From a virus, in the IMG/VR virus record IMGVR_UViG_3300036444_000015, positions 1 through 36,303 of that record: a stretch of DNA of 36,303 nt; one strand, given 5' to 3'. The notes beneath the pieces were generated by a model that was not told the origin of the DNA, made no database searches, and saw nothing but the letters and a program-made list of their open reading frames with translations. Position numbers and translations under genes: made by a program. Below are positions 8,101-15,151 of the stretch, piece after piece. Position 1 is the stretch's first letter. The number at the start of each line of letters is the position of its first letter.

Positions 8101-8139
8101 CCGGTGAGCTTGCCCGAAGGCGCCTTCGCCCCTCACCGG
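8101..8139. repeat. Nested palindrome, possible structured RNA or origin element
   Basis: CCGGTGAG (8101-8108) and CTCACCGG (8132-8139) are perfect inverted arms. The loop contains the 12-base palindrome GAAGGCGCCTTC (8116-8127), flanked by GCCC on both sides. A related GTGAGCTTGGC lies 64 bases further on. Function is not determined. Confidence 0.5.
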
Positions 8140-8361
8140 GCGAAGTGCGTCTTCTCGACCCTCACCAGTGAGCTTGGCTAAGCGATCACAACACTGCGCA
8201 ACAATTCCGCGCCGCTACCAGTAACGAAGACTCGTCGAGAATGTGGATTGCTGCCCCTCTGCATTGACCGACTCGAACGAACAATGAGAACTTTTCAGGA
8301 ACAACAAACCCAAGGCAGATAAATCATACGCCCCCGTCAACAGAACACAGGACCCGGCAAA

Positions 8362-8862
8362 ATGTCCGACGATCTCGACGAACTAGAAGCAGCTTTAAGG
8401 GCTAGTGGTTGGGCGGTCCCCACCAGCACAACGTTATTGAGCGCCGCGGACGAAGCGATCGCCGCGACGATTGTAGGCAAAACGAACGCCCGCCGATTGG
8501 TTACGACAGCGCGCGGCCACCGCGCCCGCATGGTCCGCACCCGCGAGGTGTACGCCGTCGAGAATTCCTTCGGCTGGATGATCGGGGCGCAGGAAGGCGG
8601 TAAGACTCGCGTGTTGTATGAGGGGCTGACCCGACAGGACCGGGATCGAGGCCTAGCCCTGGCCCGCGAGCGAGGCTTCGCCACCGCGATCTATGACAAT
8701 CCCGGCGTGAAGCCGCGGGAACGGGAACGACGCGAACTGGCACCGTCGGCTCATATCGAGCCGGCACCACGGAAGCGACAGACCATCACTCCGTCGGCCC
8801 ACGTGAAGCCCAGCAAGAAATTGGCCTTGCTCGAACAACTCCGGGGGTTCAAGGCCTCGTAG
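8362..8862 (+). CDS. Hypothetical protein, 166 aa
   Basis: It starts at ATG 8362 with AGGA nine bases upstream and ends in TAG. Function is not recognised. The N-terminal 25 residues are acidic (SDDLDELEAAL), and the central part is Arg-rich and globular. The C-terminal third is basic and disordered-looking, with an imperfect internal repeat PSAHIEP / PSAHVKP. It opens the rightward unit after the non-coding region and precedes the 341-aa gene by 94 bases. Coding bias matches the rest of the phage. Confidence 0.65.
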   Translation: MSDDLDELEAALRASGWAVPTSTTLLSAADEAIAATIVGKTNARRLVTTARGHRARMVRTREVYAVENSFGWMIGAQEGGKTRVLYEGLTRQDRDRGLALARERGFATAIYDNPGVKPRERERRELAPSAHIEPAPRKRQTITPSAHVKPSKKLALLEQLRGFKAS

Positions 8863-8956
8863 CCTTGCGCGGGGCGACGAAGCAGTTCATCTTGCGAGTT
8901 GCCCCGCTCATTTGCCGCCTCCGACCTCACGGTTTCCACCAGTGAGGTCTTTCCGT

Positions 8957-9982
8957 ATGTCCCGTGTTGTCGGCATCGCCTTCGAAACAGACGTCAACCA
9001 GCACGTCCGTATCCGCACCACCAAGCGCGCGGATCTGGCGGTAAGCCGCATGCGCCAGCAGGCCCGGCGCCTGAGTGATCTCGATCAGGCGAGGCGACTG
9101 GCGGCTAGGCGAGGCGAGAAACCGCCGCAGCGCACCGCTCGGCTCGATATCTTGGGCGTTGTCGAGACGCCGAGCGAAGCCGGTGCGGACAAGCTGCGCC
9201 GCGCGCTCCAGCGAGCCTTCGCCGCGCCTGGCTCCGGTGATCTGATCGAGCAGCGGTTAGTGGCCGACGCGTTATCCCGCTGCCGCAAGCTCGGAAAGGG
9301 CCTAGTCGTCCACTTCCCCGAACCGCCGCCGGCCGAGCGCCGCCAGATATTCAACGCTCCGGTGGTATCGCGGCGGTGGGTGCCGGACCCGATGATGACT
9401 AAGGCGAACCTGCTCGAGCAGCAGGCCCGCTTCCCCGAGGCACGCTGGATTGGTTGGACTAAGTCGGATGTGAACCTGCAGAGCCTGGTTGGAGGCTTCG
9501 CCCGGGTGCGGGAAAAGACCGAGGCCCAGATTCAGGGTGCTGCTGAATTCCGCAATGTCGCCGAGCGCGCGATCATCGGAGGCGCAAAGGCTATCGACTA
9601 TGCGGTGACGCGCGTCGACAGCTCGGGCCCAGTCGAGAACCGTGAGATCGTCAGCACCGAGGACGCGCGACGGAAACTGATGGGTGCCGTGACGCGCTTG
9701 GGTGGCGCCGGCAGCCGCCTGCACATCGTCGCCGAGAAGATCATCGTGCACGGGATGACGATCGCTCAGGCGGCCGAGAGCATCGCCGGTAGCAGCGGTG
9801 GCGCGGCGCGGAAGCGGATCACTGAGGATGTGCTGTCAGCCGCCACGATCCTGGCGGAGGAATTTGGATTTGCCTCTGACCGGTCGTCGCGAGCGAAAAT
9901 GTCCGGATGGTCCGACGGTGGCCCGCAGACCTTCACTGCAGACGGTTCGAAGACGGCAATATCTGCCCGACGAGTTTCGTGA
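8957..9982 (+). CDS. Hypothetical protein in late-regulator position, 341 aa
   Basis: ATG 8957 is preferred over a TTG 15 codons upstream because GTGAGG lies suitably ahead of it and the family-like start is MSRVVGIAFETD. I do not recognise a named domain with confidence. The C-terminal 100 residues read like an alphaproteobacterial regulator domain (DARRKLMGAVTRLGGAGSRL, then MTIAQAAES, a possible helix-turn-helix). This is loosely reminiscent of DUF6456-type C-termini. The middle is Arg-rich with a WIGWTKSDVN segment. As the last rightward gene before the cargo block and the packaging genes, it sits where phages place late activators or antiterminators; that role is inference. Confidence 0.65.
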   Translation: MSRVVGIAFETDVNQHVRIRTTKRADLAVSRMRQQARRLSDLDQARRLAARRGEKPPQRTARLDILGVVETPSEAGADKLRRALQRAFAAPGSGDLIEQRLVADALSRCRKLGKGLVVHFPEPPPAERRQIFNAPVVSRRWVPDPMMTKANLLEQQARFPEARWIGWTKSDVNLQSLVGGFARVREKTEAQIQGAAEFRNVAERAIIGGAKAIDYAVTRVDSSGPVENREIVSTEDARRKLMGAVTRLGGAGSRLHIVAEKIIVHGMTIAQAAESIAGSSGGAARKRITEDVLSAATILAEEFGFASDRSSRAKMSGWSDGGPQTFTADGSKTAISARRVS

Positions 9983-9991
9983 ACCGAGACG

Positions 9992-10021
9992 TGTCGAGCC
10001 AAGGCGTGCCCTAGCTCGACA
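9992..10021. terminator. Hairpin between convergent genes
   Basis: TGTCGAGC (9992-9999) and GCTCGACA (10014-10021) are perfect 8-base inverted arms with a 14-base loop. They lie between the rightward stop at 9982 and the leftward stop at 10030. There is no T run, so it may act as a transcript-end stabiliser rather than a full terminator. Confidence 0.4.
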
Positions 10022-10029
10022 GGCTCTCG

Positions 10030-10287
10030 TCACCGTCGTGAACTGAAGGCCCGGCCCAGGGCAATCAGGATGCAAGCGCCGATAAAGCCCGCGAGCAGAT
10101 AGCCCAGCCATCCGCCAAAGGACACGCCCAGCAGACCCAGCAGAAGACTGGCGACAATCGCGCCGACCACTCCTAGGACGATGTTCATCACGACGCCGGT
10201 GTTGCTCTTCATCATGATGCCGGCAAGCCACCCGGCTACGCCGCCGATGATAATTGCAGCGAGCCAACCTACTCCATCGAAACCCAT
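10030..10287 (-). CDS. GlsB/YeaQ/YmgE-family membrane protein
   Basis: This 85-aa inner-membrane protein starts at ATG 10287, with GAGGG six bases upstream. Three glycine-rich hydrophobic helices are obvious: AAIIIGGVAGWLAGIMM, a central GVVGAIVASLLLGLLG, and LLAGFIGACILIALGR. They end in a short basic tail. The family (also called transglycosylase-associated protein) is linked to envelope stress, but its mechanism is unknown. It is an unusual passenger in a phage. It lies nine bases behind the next gene of the leftward cargo block, so the two are co-transcribed. Confidence 0.9.
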   Translation of the reverse strand: MGFDGVGWLAAIIIGGVAGWLAGIMMKSNTGVVMNIVLGVVGAIVASLLLGLLGVSFGGWLGYLLAGFIGACILIALGRAFSSRR

Positions 10288-10296
10288 GTTGTTCCC

Positions 10297-10596
10297 TCAC
10301 AAAACGCGGGCTAGACGGCTGATCGCCGCATAGTCCCGCTGACAGCGCTCAACCCTTCGACAATGGCTTTTGTTCCGGGCTCTCTGCAAGACTCGCGGGG
10401 CCGAAAACTTCGCCTCCTTCAACGGCACGGTTATCGCTGCGGCGAGGCGCAAGAGATCTGGTTTCAATCCGTCTCCGCTGATGGGAAGGTCAATGTAAGC
10501 CTCAATCCCCTCGTACCGAGCGACCAGCTCGTTGACTTCTGGCTTGTGGTCGTCCCCAAGGCGCTGGAGCTCAACAGATACACTTGGCTTTTCCAT
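10297..10596 (-). CDS. Hypothetical protein, 99 aa
   Basis: The reverse-strand ATG at 10596 is preceded by a purine-rich ribosome site (GAGGAAGCAGGGG), which favours this frame over the overlapping rightward one. The first 70 residues read as a compact mixed protein (SVSVELQRL, then ISGDGLKPDLLRLAAAI). The last 30 are Arg-rich with two Cys and look less natural, so a small frame error near the end is possible. Function is not recognised. It is probably in one transcript with the GlsB-like gene downstream. Confidence 0.5.
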   Translation of the reverse strand: MEKPSVSVELQRLGDDHKPEVNELVARYEGIEAYIDLPISGDGLKPDLLRLAAAITVPLKEAKFSAPRVLQRARNKSHCRRVERCQRDYAAISRLARVL

Positions 10597-10628
10597 TTCC
10601 CCTGCTTCCTCTTAACTCGGGAACGAAA

Positions 10629-10656
10629 GAAGGACCGTGCTAGGGCACGGTCCTTC
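10629..10656 (-). terminator. Strong hairpin terminator for GNAT gene
   Basis: GAAGGACCGTGC and GCACGGTCCTTC form a perfect 12-bp stem around TAGG. Read leftward it is followed by TTTCGTT, so it most likely ends the leftward acetyltransferase transcript. It could also stop rightward transcription. Confidence 0.8.
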
Positions 10657-10782
10657 CAGTGAGGCGTGCCGACCGGGGGCGACCTGTCGACACATACGAT
10701 GAACTTTGATGTGGAAGCTAAAGTTCCCGGCCGACGAGCGGTGCTAGGGTTGCCAAAATCAGCTGAATAGCTGTTGGTGCCA

Positions 10783-11355
10783 CTAGTTAGTCGGTGCCGC
10801 GGCCCGCCTATGCTCATCGTAAAGCGCAGCATCCATCGAAAATATCACTGCGTCGAACTCGCCGCTCTCATCGCTCAGCCGGGGAGAATGATCGAAGCGC
10901 ATACCGAGCCGACGCATCACCGCGATGCTGCGGGCATTTGGGGCGTCGGCGATCGATATGACCCGCGGTGCCTTAAGGGTCTCAAAGGCATAGGCCAGCC
11001 ACGCGCACGCGGCCTCTGTGGCATAGCCGGCTCCCCAGTATCGACGCCCTAAACGCCAGCCAATCTCCAGGTCATCGGGAAACCAAGGTTCGATCGAGAG
11101 ACCGCACATCCCCAATAACGCGCCATCGCTCCGACGTTCGACCGCGATCTTGCCGAAACGCTGACTGGCGAAGCAATGATTGGCACCAAGTGCCTGCTCG
11201 TCAGACTCAGCACGCGACAGCGGCACATTGCCCAGGAACTCCACAACGGCGGGGTCCGCATTGATTTCAGCATAGAGGGCGAGATCGCGCTCTTGGAACG
11301 GCCGTAGCAGCAACCGTCCCGTTTCAAGCACCGGGCTGCCGTCGGTGGGATTCAC
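10783..11355 (-). CDS. GNAT-family N-acetyltransferase (RimJ/RimL-like)
   Basis: The protein is 190 aa, starting at GTG 11355 with a perfect AGGAGG (11363-11368) seven bases upstream. It would transfer acetyl from acetyl-CoA to an amine, often a protein N-terminus or small molecule. The opening LETGRLLLRPFQERDL is the family's first strand and helix. RRYWGAGYATEA is the acetyl-CoA pyrophosphate-binding loop, and NARSIAVMRRLGMRF is the closing motif. The target is unknown. It is a stand-alone leftward gene with its own terminator, so it is probably cargo expressed from the prophage. A role in modifying host proteins or drugs is conceivable but not shown. Confidence 0.92.
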   Translation of the reverse strand: MNPTDGSPVLETGRLLLRPFQERDLALYAEINADPAVVEFLGNVPLSRAESDEQALGANHCFASQRFGKIAVERRSDGALLGMCGLSIEPWFPDDLEIGWRLGRRYWGAGYATEAACAWLAYAFETLKAPRVISIADAPNARSIAVMRRLGMRFDHSPRLSDESGEFDAVIFSMDAALYDEHRRAAAPTN

Positions 11356-11513
11356 GCATGGACCTCCTGGCCAACCAGACCCTTAGACTGGGGAAGTTTT
11401 CAGATCTTCTAGCCGGATTAATTGGCGCCGCCAACGTGGGCGCGCTTGCCAAATCAGGCAGAAACTGACTAGATTCAGGTATTGCGGCGCTTCGCGTCGT
11501 GGACACCGCCACC

Positions 11514-11538
11514 AGCCCTCGCACTGCGGGGGCTTTTT
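11514..11538 (+). terminator. Rightward intrinsic terminator without an obvious gene
   Basis: AGCCC (11514-11518) pairs with GGGCT (11530-11534), with extra GC pairs inside and five T's at the end. It reads rightward, yet the nearest upstream rightward gene stops at 9982. It may be the original end of that unit before the leftward cargo was inserted, or may end a small RNA. Confidence 0.65.
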
Positions 11539-11586
11539 CGTTTCTTGCGCCGCAGCTCGGTGCCGGCGCTGCGAATTGAGCGGCGT

Positions 11587-12132
11587 CTACCTTTTGCGCA
11601 TTAGCCAGAACGGTAGCATCTCATCCATCCGTCCCTGGCTCGCCAAATACGACCCGATAGCGAACCGTCGATGGCCCTCAACCAATATGTAGGCATTTGG
11701 GTATTCTGAGCCATATCCGTCGCCGATGTGCCCGTCGCGATTATCCACGATGATCGGCGGCGAAGGAAAACGCCCGGTCGTCAGCATGAACTCCCGAAGC
11801 CATTCGATCCAGACGGCATTCTCCTCGACCTGGAAGCGCCCGTGCTCAATGGCGTTGGCATGGTTAGGGCCGAAATTGTCAAAGTTCCAGCGGATGTCGC
11901 GGAGCGAAGTCGACGCCCACGATACCAGTTGGAACTCATAGGCCGCCGACTGTAAGAAGCTGAAAGGGGACTGCCCCCAGTGGCGATGCAGCCACTCCCG
12001 GGCAACCTCTTCGGGTACCCGAGGGTAAGCGTGGCGCACCCGAGGCCACCACTGTTCAAACGGCTCGTCGACTTCCGCTCCCTCGAACGCCGGCGATAGG
12101 TGGTCTGGAAAGTTGTCCATGGCTCCATACAT
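11587..12132 (-). CDS. Hypothetical protein with ParB-like C-terminal motif
   Basis: Start choice is uncertain: ATG 12132 (181 aa), ATG 12120 or a TTG slightly upstream. None has a strong ribosome site. The N-terminal part is Trp-rich and acidic (EQWWPRVRHAYP, then REWLHRHWG). The end contains PPIIVDNRDG and VEGHRRFAIGSYL, which resembles the substrate/nucleotide-binding G-x-R-R box of ParB-like domains (dGhHR-type). This is a short, single-domain relative without the usual HTH. It runs divergently from the HNH gene only about 15 bases away. Actual activity is unknown. Confidence 0.65.
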   Translation of the reverse strand: MYGAMDNFPDHLSPAFEGAEVDEPFEQWWPRVRHAYPRVPEEVAREWLHRHWGQSPFSFLQSAAYEFQLVSWASTSLRDIRWNFDNFGPNHANAIEHGRFQVEENAVWIEWLREFMLTTGRFPSPPIIVDNRDGHIGDGYGSEYPNAYILVEGHRRFAIGSYLASQGRMDEMLPFWLMRKR

Positions 12133-12139
12133 AGGAGCC
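12121..12139. promoter_or_regulatory. Inverted repeat covering HNH ribosome site
   Basis: GGCTCC (12121-12126) and GGAGCC (12134-12139) are perfect arms seven bases apart. The right arm contains AGGAG, the ribosome-binding sequence of the HNH gene starting at 12147. A hairpin in long read-through mRNA would hide this site, a possible translational brake. The same bases lie at the start region of the divergent gene. Confidence 0.4.
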
Positions 12140-12146
12140 GCCAATC

Positions 12147-12476
12147 ATGGCGCACAAGCCTCCCTCTGCCACAGGTACCCGGCGGCAGCATCGACGAGTG
12201 GGCGATCGCAAACGTCGCGACCTGCTGCCTTGGCGCAGGCTCTATGGGACGGCGCTCTGGCAAAGGACAGCAAGACAGCAACTCGACAAGGAGCCCTTAT
12301 GTGCCATGTGCTTGGCGGCCGGCCGTATCACACCGGCAACAGTGTGTGACCACATTGACCCAGCGAGTAAGCTGACGGAGGCAGGCTTCTTCGCTGGACC
12401 GTTCCAATCGTTGTGCGATCAGGCGCCATGGCGCTGCCATAGCCGGGTCAAGCAGATGGAGGAGCGAACTCTCTAG
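12147..12476 (+). CDS. HNH endonuclease beside the terminase
   Basis: The protein is 109 aa, starting at ATG 12147 with AGGAG nine bases upstream. The layout is that of phage packaging HNH nucleases: LYGTALWQR, first zinc pair C52-x2-C55 (LCAMC), the DH of the active site at 68-69 (VCDHIDP), and PFQSLC followed by CH. In HK97-type phages such HNH proteins sit next to terminase and are needed for specific cos cutting. The second zinc pair is unusual: C90 and C97 are six residues apart (CDQAPWRCH) instead of two, and the usual Asn of the motif is not evident. It may still fold, or it may be impaired. Confidence 0.85.
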   Translation: MAHKPPSATGTRRQHRRVGDRKRRDLLPWRRLYGTALWQRTARQQLDKEPLCAMCLAAGRITPATVCDHIDPASKLTEAGFFAGPFQSLCDQAPWRCHSRVKQMEERTL

Positions 12477-12811
12477 TTGGGACGACGGATGTCGATGAGC
12501 GTGTCGGCGATGCTGTCGTGGTTCGTCCTTGCCTCCATGGCTTCGAGCGTGCGCACGCGCAAGCGCTCGGCGACCATGTCAGAGAACTCGCTAACTTTGG
12601 TCGGCGAGGTCAGCGTCTTGCTTGAGGAAGCGAGCGTCGCCTGGACGTCAACCAGCGCGAAAATGACATCCCTGTTGCGAAGATAGGCTCGATTAGTCGC
12701 ATCATCCCTGGTCGCGAGCAGGATTGCCTTCCACACCGCGTCGCGGATCAGCTCTTGATACTCATTGTTCGGCCCCGGGGCAGTCAGCCCTTTGATGTCG
12801 GTGATTGCCAT
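12473..12811 (-). CDS. Small reverse-strand hypothetical protein, 112 aa
   Basis: The start is ATG 12811, and the stop overlaps the end of the HNH gene. The translation reads as a soluble helical protein (NNEYQELIRDAVWKAILLA, then VSEFSDMVAERLRVRTLEA) and is more natural than the opposite frame, which is Ser/Met-rich. Function is not recognised. It interrupts the otherwise rightward packaging module between HNH and small terminase, the typical place and orientation of a moron or of a protein expressed in lysogeny. The ribosome site is weak. Confidence 0.6.
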   Translation of the reverse strand: MAITDIKGLTAPGPNNEYQELIRDAVWKAILLATRDDATNRAYLRNRDVIFALVDVQATLASSSKTLTSPTKVSEFSDMVAERLRVRTLEAMEARTNHDSIADTLIDIRRPN

Positions 12812-12850
12812 GGTCGCCAGTGCCTCGGTCGCGTCTCGGGTTCGACAATC

Positions 12851-12906
12851 TGACGGGTGGGCCCCTTAAAAGTCTAGAGGTCACGGGGGCTAGACCGCCC
12901 GGGGAC
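12851..12906. other. Candidate cos/packaging site
   Basis: The 143-bp gap just ahead of small terminase contains GGGTGGGCCCC, then GTCTAG (12872-12877) and CTAGAC (12890-12895) as inverted arms, then CGCCCGGGGACC. Cos sites normally lie beside terS and need the adjacent HNH protein, so position and symmetry fit. The exact nick positions cannot be read from sequence. Confidence 0.35.
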
Positions 12907-12954
12907 CAGATTTCTGCACGGCCACATTAAGATTTCAGACCGAGAAAACACGCC

Positions 12955-13371
12955 ATGAACCGCGGACCCAAGCGCCAGACGCCCGGCGAGAAGGCCGCGA
13001 AAGGCACCCTCCGGAAGCACCGGGACGGAAATCTCATCGAGGTTGTTGAGCCAGATGCGCTGCCCAGCCAGCCAACCTGGCTGACGGCCGAGGGTGAGGA
13101 AGTGTGGCAGGACGATCTTGGCCGCGTCATCGCCTCGCGCATCGTCACCGAGCGCGACAGCACCGCGTTCGGCAATTATTGCAACTTGCAGGGCATGATC
13201 ATCCAGTGCTGGAAGAAGGGCGAGGCACCGCCGGTCACGGCCTTGGTTGAGGTTCGTCGACTGCAGGAGGTGTTCGGCATAGCCGGCGCGCGCAGCCGAA
13301 TCCAGGCCAAGGGCGGGGCCGCACCGGGAGGGTCGGGAAATCCCTTCCTCCGCAACGGCGCTCGCAAGTAA
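12955..13371 (+). CDS. terS: Terminase small subunit, P27 family
   Basis: The protein is 138 aa. It would recognise phage DNA and hand it to the large subunit for packaging. Family signs are the basic start GPKRQTPGEKAAKGTLRKHR, the PSQPTWLTAEGEEVWQ motif (about 38-53), and the helical core ERDSTAFGNYCNLQ. A downstream helix follows with FGIAGARSRIQAK before a Gly-rich end. The ATG 12955 has only a weak ribosome site. It ends in TAA at 13369-13371, immediately before sequence that encodes the conserved N-terminus of TerL in the +1 frame. Confidence 0.9.
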   Translation: MNRGPKRQTPGEKAAKGTLRKHRDGNLIEVVEPDALPSQPTWLTAEGEEVWQDDLGRVIASRIVTERDSTAFGNYCNLQGMIIQCWKKGEAPPVTALVEVRRLQEVFGIAGARSRIQAKGGAAPGGSGNPFLRNGARK

Positions 13372-13483
13372 CCCCAGCGAGCACGCTCGCGACTATTCCG
13401 GCATCGCCGAACGGTACGCGCGGGACGTCGCCAAGGGTCGGATTGTCGCCTGCAAGTGGGTAAAGCTGGCATGCCAGCGCCAC

Positions 13484-15151
13484 TTGAATGACCTGAAGCG
13501 AGCGAAGTCAGACAAGGCCTGGGGGTACTATTTTGATCGCTGGCACGGCGATGATGTCTGCGACTTCGTCGAAAAGCTGCCGCACGTCGAAGGCCAGTGG
13601 AAGACCGCGACGCTCTTCCTGGAGCCGGCGCAGATTTTCATCCTGGCGACGGTCTTTGGTTGGCGGCGGAACGAGGACGGCGGTCGGCGCTTCTCGGACG
13701 TCTACATCGAGATGGCCCGCAAGGGCGCCAAGTCGACGCTTACGGCTGGGGTAGGTCTCTACTGCCTCTGCTGCGAGGACGAAACAGGGCCGCAGGTCAT
13801 CGTCGGAGCCACGACCGGCGACCAGGCGCAGAAGGTATTCAAGCCCATGCTCGGCATGGTGCGTCGCAGTCCGGACTTGCAGGAAGCATTCGCCGTTCGC
13901 GCGTGGTCTCGGTCGATCACCTGCGGCATCAACGGCGGTTATGCCCAGACCATCAACGCCAAGGGTTCGACGCAGGACGGGCACAACCCGCACCTCGGGA
14001 TCCTCGACGAGCTGCACGCCCACAAGGACCGGGCACTATTTGACGTGGTGAAGTCCGCCTTCGGGTCGCGGACCAACCCCCTGCTCTGGTCGATTACCAC
14101 GGCAGGATTCGACACTACCGGCGTCTGTTACGAGCAGCGCACATACCTGACCAAGGTGCTGGAGGGCATCTTCGAGGCCGACCACTTCTTCGGCATCATC
14201 TTCACGCTCGATGACGCCGTGCTCGACGAAGCGGGCGCGATCATCACGCCGGCCGACGATCCTCTGGACGAGAAGGTCTGGATCAAGGCCAACCCGATGC
14301 TCGGCATCACGCCCAAGCTGGCGAAGATGCGCCAGTACGCGGCCGATGCGCGTGCGTCGCCGGCTTCGGAAGGCAACTTCAAGACCAAGAACCTGAACAT
14401 CTGGCTCAACGCGGCGACGCGGTGGCTGAATATGGTCAGGTGGGGCCAGTGCGCCGGGGCGGTGGACTGGGATGACTTCGAGGGGCTCGACTGTTTCATC
14501 GGCGGCGACTTGGCCGACAAGGACGACATCACCGCGCTCGTGCTCGCCGCGTTCCGCGAAGATGGCTCGCTGATCTTCAAGCCGAGGTTCTGGCTGCCGT
14601 CGGCGGTGCTTGACGAGCCGACCCACGCCGAGGGCAAGGGACCGGCACCGTACCGCACCTGGGTGGCGCAGGGGCATCTGACCCTGACCGACGGCGACTG
14701 GGTCGATCACAACAAGGTCGAGGATCAGGCGGTCGCGTGGATCGAGCGGTTCGCGATCCGGAAGATCACCTTCGACCAGTTCGCTGCCGCGCAGGCCATG
14801 GCCAGCCGACTGAACGAAAACTATGGCAACGGCACCGACCCGCTGGCGGTGATCCTGAGCAAGAACGCCCGCAACGTCACCGACCCTTCGAAAGAGCTGG
14901 AAGCTCGGGTGAAGGGCGGACCGAAGCGGCTGCGGCATGACGGCAACCCGGTGATGAGCTGGATGGCTTCGAACTGCGTCGTCGAGCGCCGTGTCGACGG
15001 CACCATCCTGCCGAAGAAGGAAAAAGAGATGAGCCCGAACAAGATCGACGGCATCGACGCGCTCATCAACGCGATCCACCCAGCTGTCACCGCTTTGCCC
15101 GGAATGGACATCAGCGACTTCCTGGCCAACGCTGTGATGGTCGGCGTCTGA
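13484..15151 (+). CDS. terL: Terminase large subunit (HK97-type)
   Basis: This packaging ATPase and nuclease is 555 aa from TTG 13484. It shows an atypical Walker A ARKGAKST (78-85), Walker B with catalytic Glu in ILDE (173-176), nuclease Asp D342 in GGDLADKDD, and a late Asp in NKIDGIDALI. The start is doubtful. The same frame is open back to 13283, and from about 13382 it encodes EHARDYSGIAERYARDV and GRIVACKWVKLACQRHL, the usual N-terminal motif of this family. There is no ATG, GTG or TTG before 13484, and the TTG has no ribosome site. A rare start, a +1 shift from terS, or a one-base error would explain it. The portal gene overlaps its stop. Confidence 0.93.
   Translation: MNDLKRAKSDKAWGYYFDRWHGDDVCDFVEKLPHVEGQWKTATLFLEPAQIFILATVFGWRRNEDGGRRFSDVYIEMARKGAKSTLTAGVGLYCLCCEDETGPQVIVGATTGDQAQKVFKPMLGMVRRSPDLQEAFAVRAWSRSITCGINGGYAQTINAKGSTQDGHNPHLGILDELHAHKDRALFDVVKSAFGSRTNPLLWSITTAGFDTTGVCYEQRTYLTKVLEGIFEADHFFGIIFTLDDAVLDEAGAIITPADDPLDEKVWIKANPMLGITPKLAKMRQYAADARASPASEGNFKTKNLNIWLNAATRWLNMVRWGQCAGAVDWDDFEGLDCFIGGDLADKDDITALVLAAFREDGSLIFKPRFWLPSAVLDEPTHAEGKGPAPYRTWVAQGHLTLTDGDWVDHNKVEDQAVAWIERFAIRKITFDQFAAAQAMASRLNENYGNGTDPLAVILSKNARNVTDPSKELEARVKGGPKRLRHDGNPVMSWMASNCVVERRVDGTILPKKEKEMSPNKIDGIDALINAIHPAVTALPGMDISDFLANAVMVGV

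Larger units (their letters stand above)
7749..8361. other. 613-bp non-coding region with hairpins and short repeats
   Basis: No open frame here has a good start and family resemblance. The stretch begins with two strong hairpins (7781-7811 and 7817-7837). CGAGACCTC occurs twice (7942-7950, 7959-7967). CTTGCCCGA recurs at 7953-7961 and 8109-8117. A nested palindrome sits at 8101-8139, and CTCACCAGTGAG at about 8161-8172. The last 80 bases are AT-rich and could hold the promoter of the 8362 gene. Its place right behind helicase and primase makes an origin or a structured RNA possible; neither is shown by sequence alone. Confidence 0.5.

Noticed and set aside
7870-8136. Reverse 88-aa frame in the non-coding region
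   Set aside because: No ribosome site or family-like sequence; it covers the repeats and palindromes.
10363-10662. Rightward open frame opposite the 99-aa leftward gene
   Set aside because: No ribosome site; it runs through the strong terminator at 10629-10656, while the leftward frame has a good ribosome site and sits in an operon.
11390-11516. Possible tRNA ending in CCACCA
   Set aside because: No T-arm consensus or cloverleaf; the CCACCA belongs to the lead-in of the terminator at 11514.
12477-12686. Rightward open frame after HNH
   Set aside because: Ser/Met-rich, low-quality translation; the opposite-strand 112-aa frame is longer and more protein-like.
14036-15079. 347-aa reverse frame inside terL
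   Set aside because: Antisense of a well-conserved gene; composition is typical of a high-GC shadow frame.
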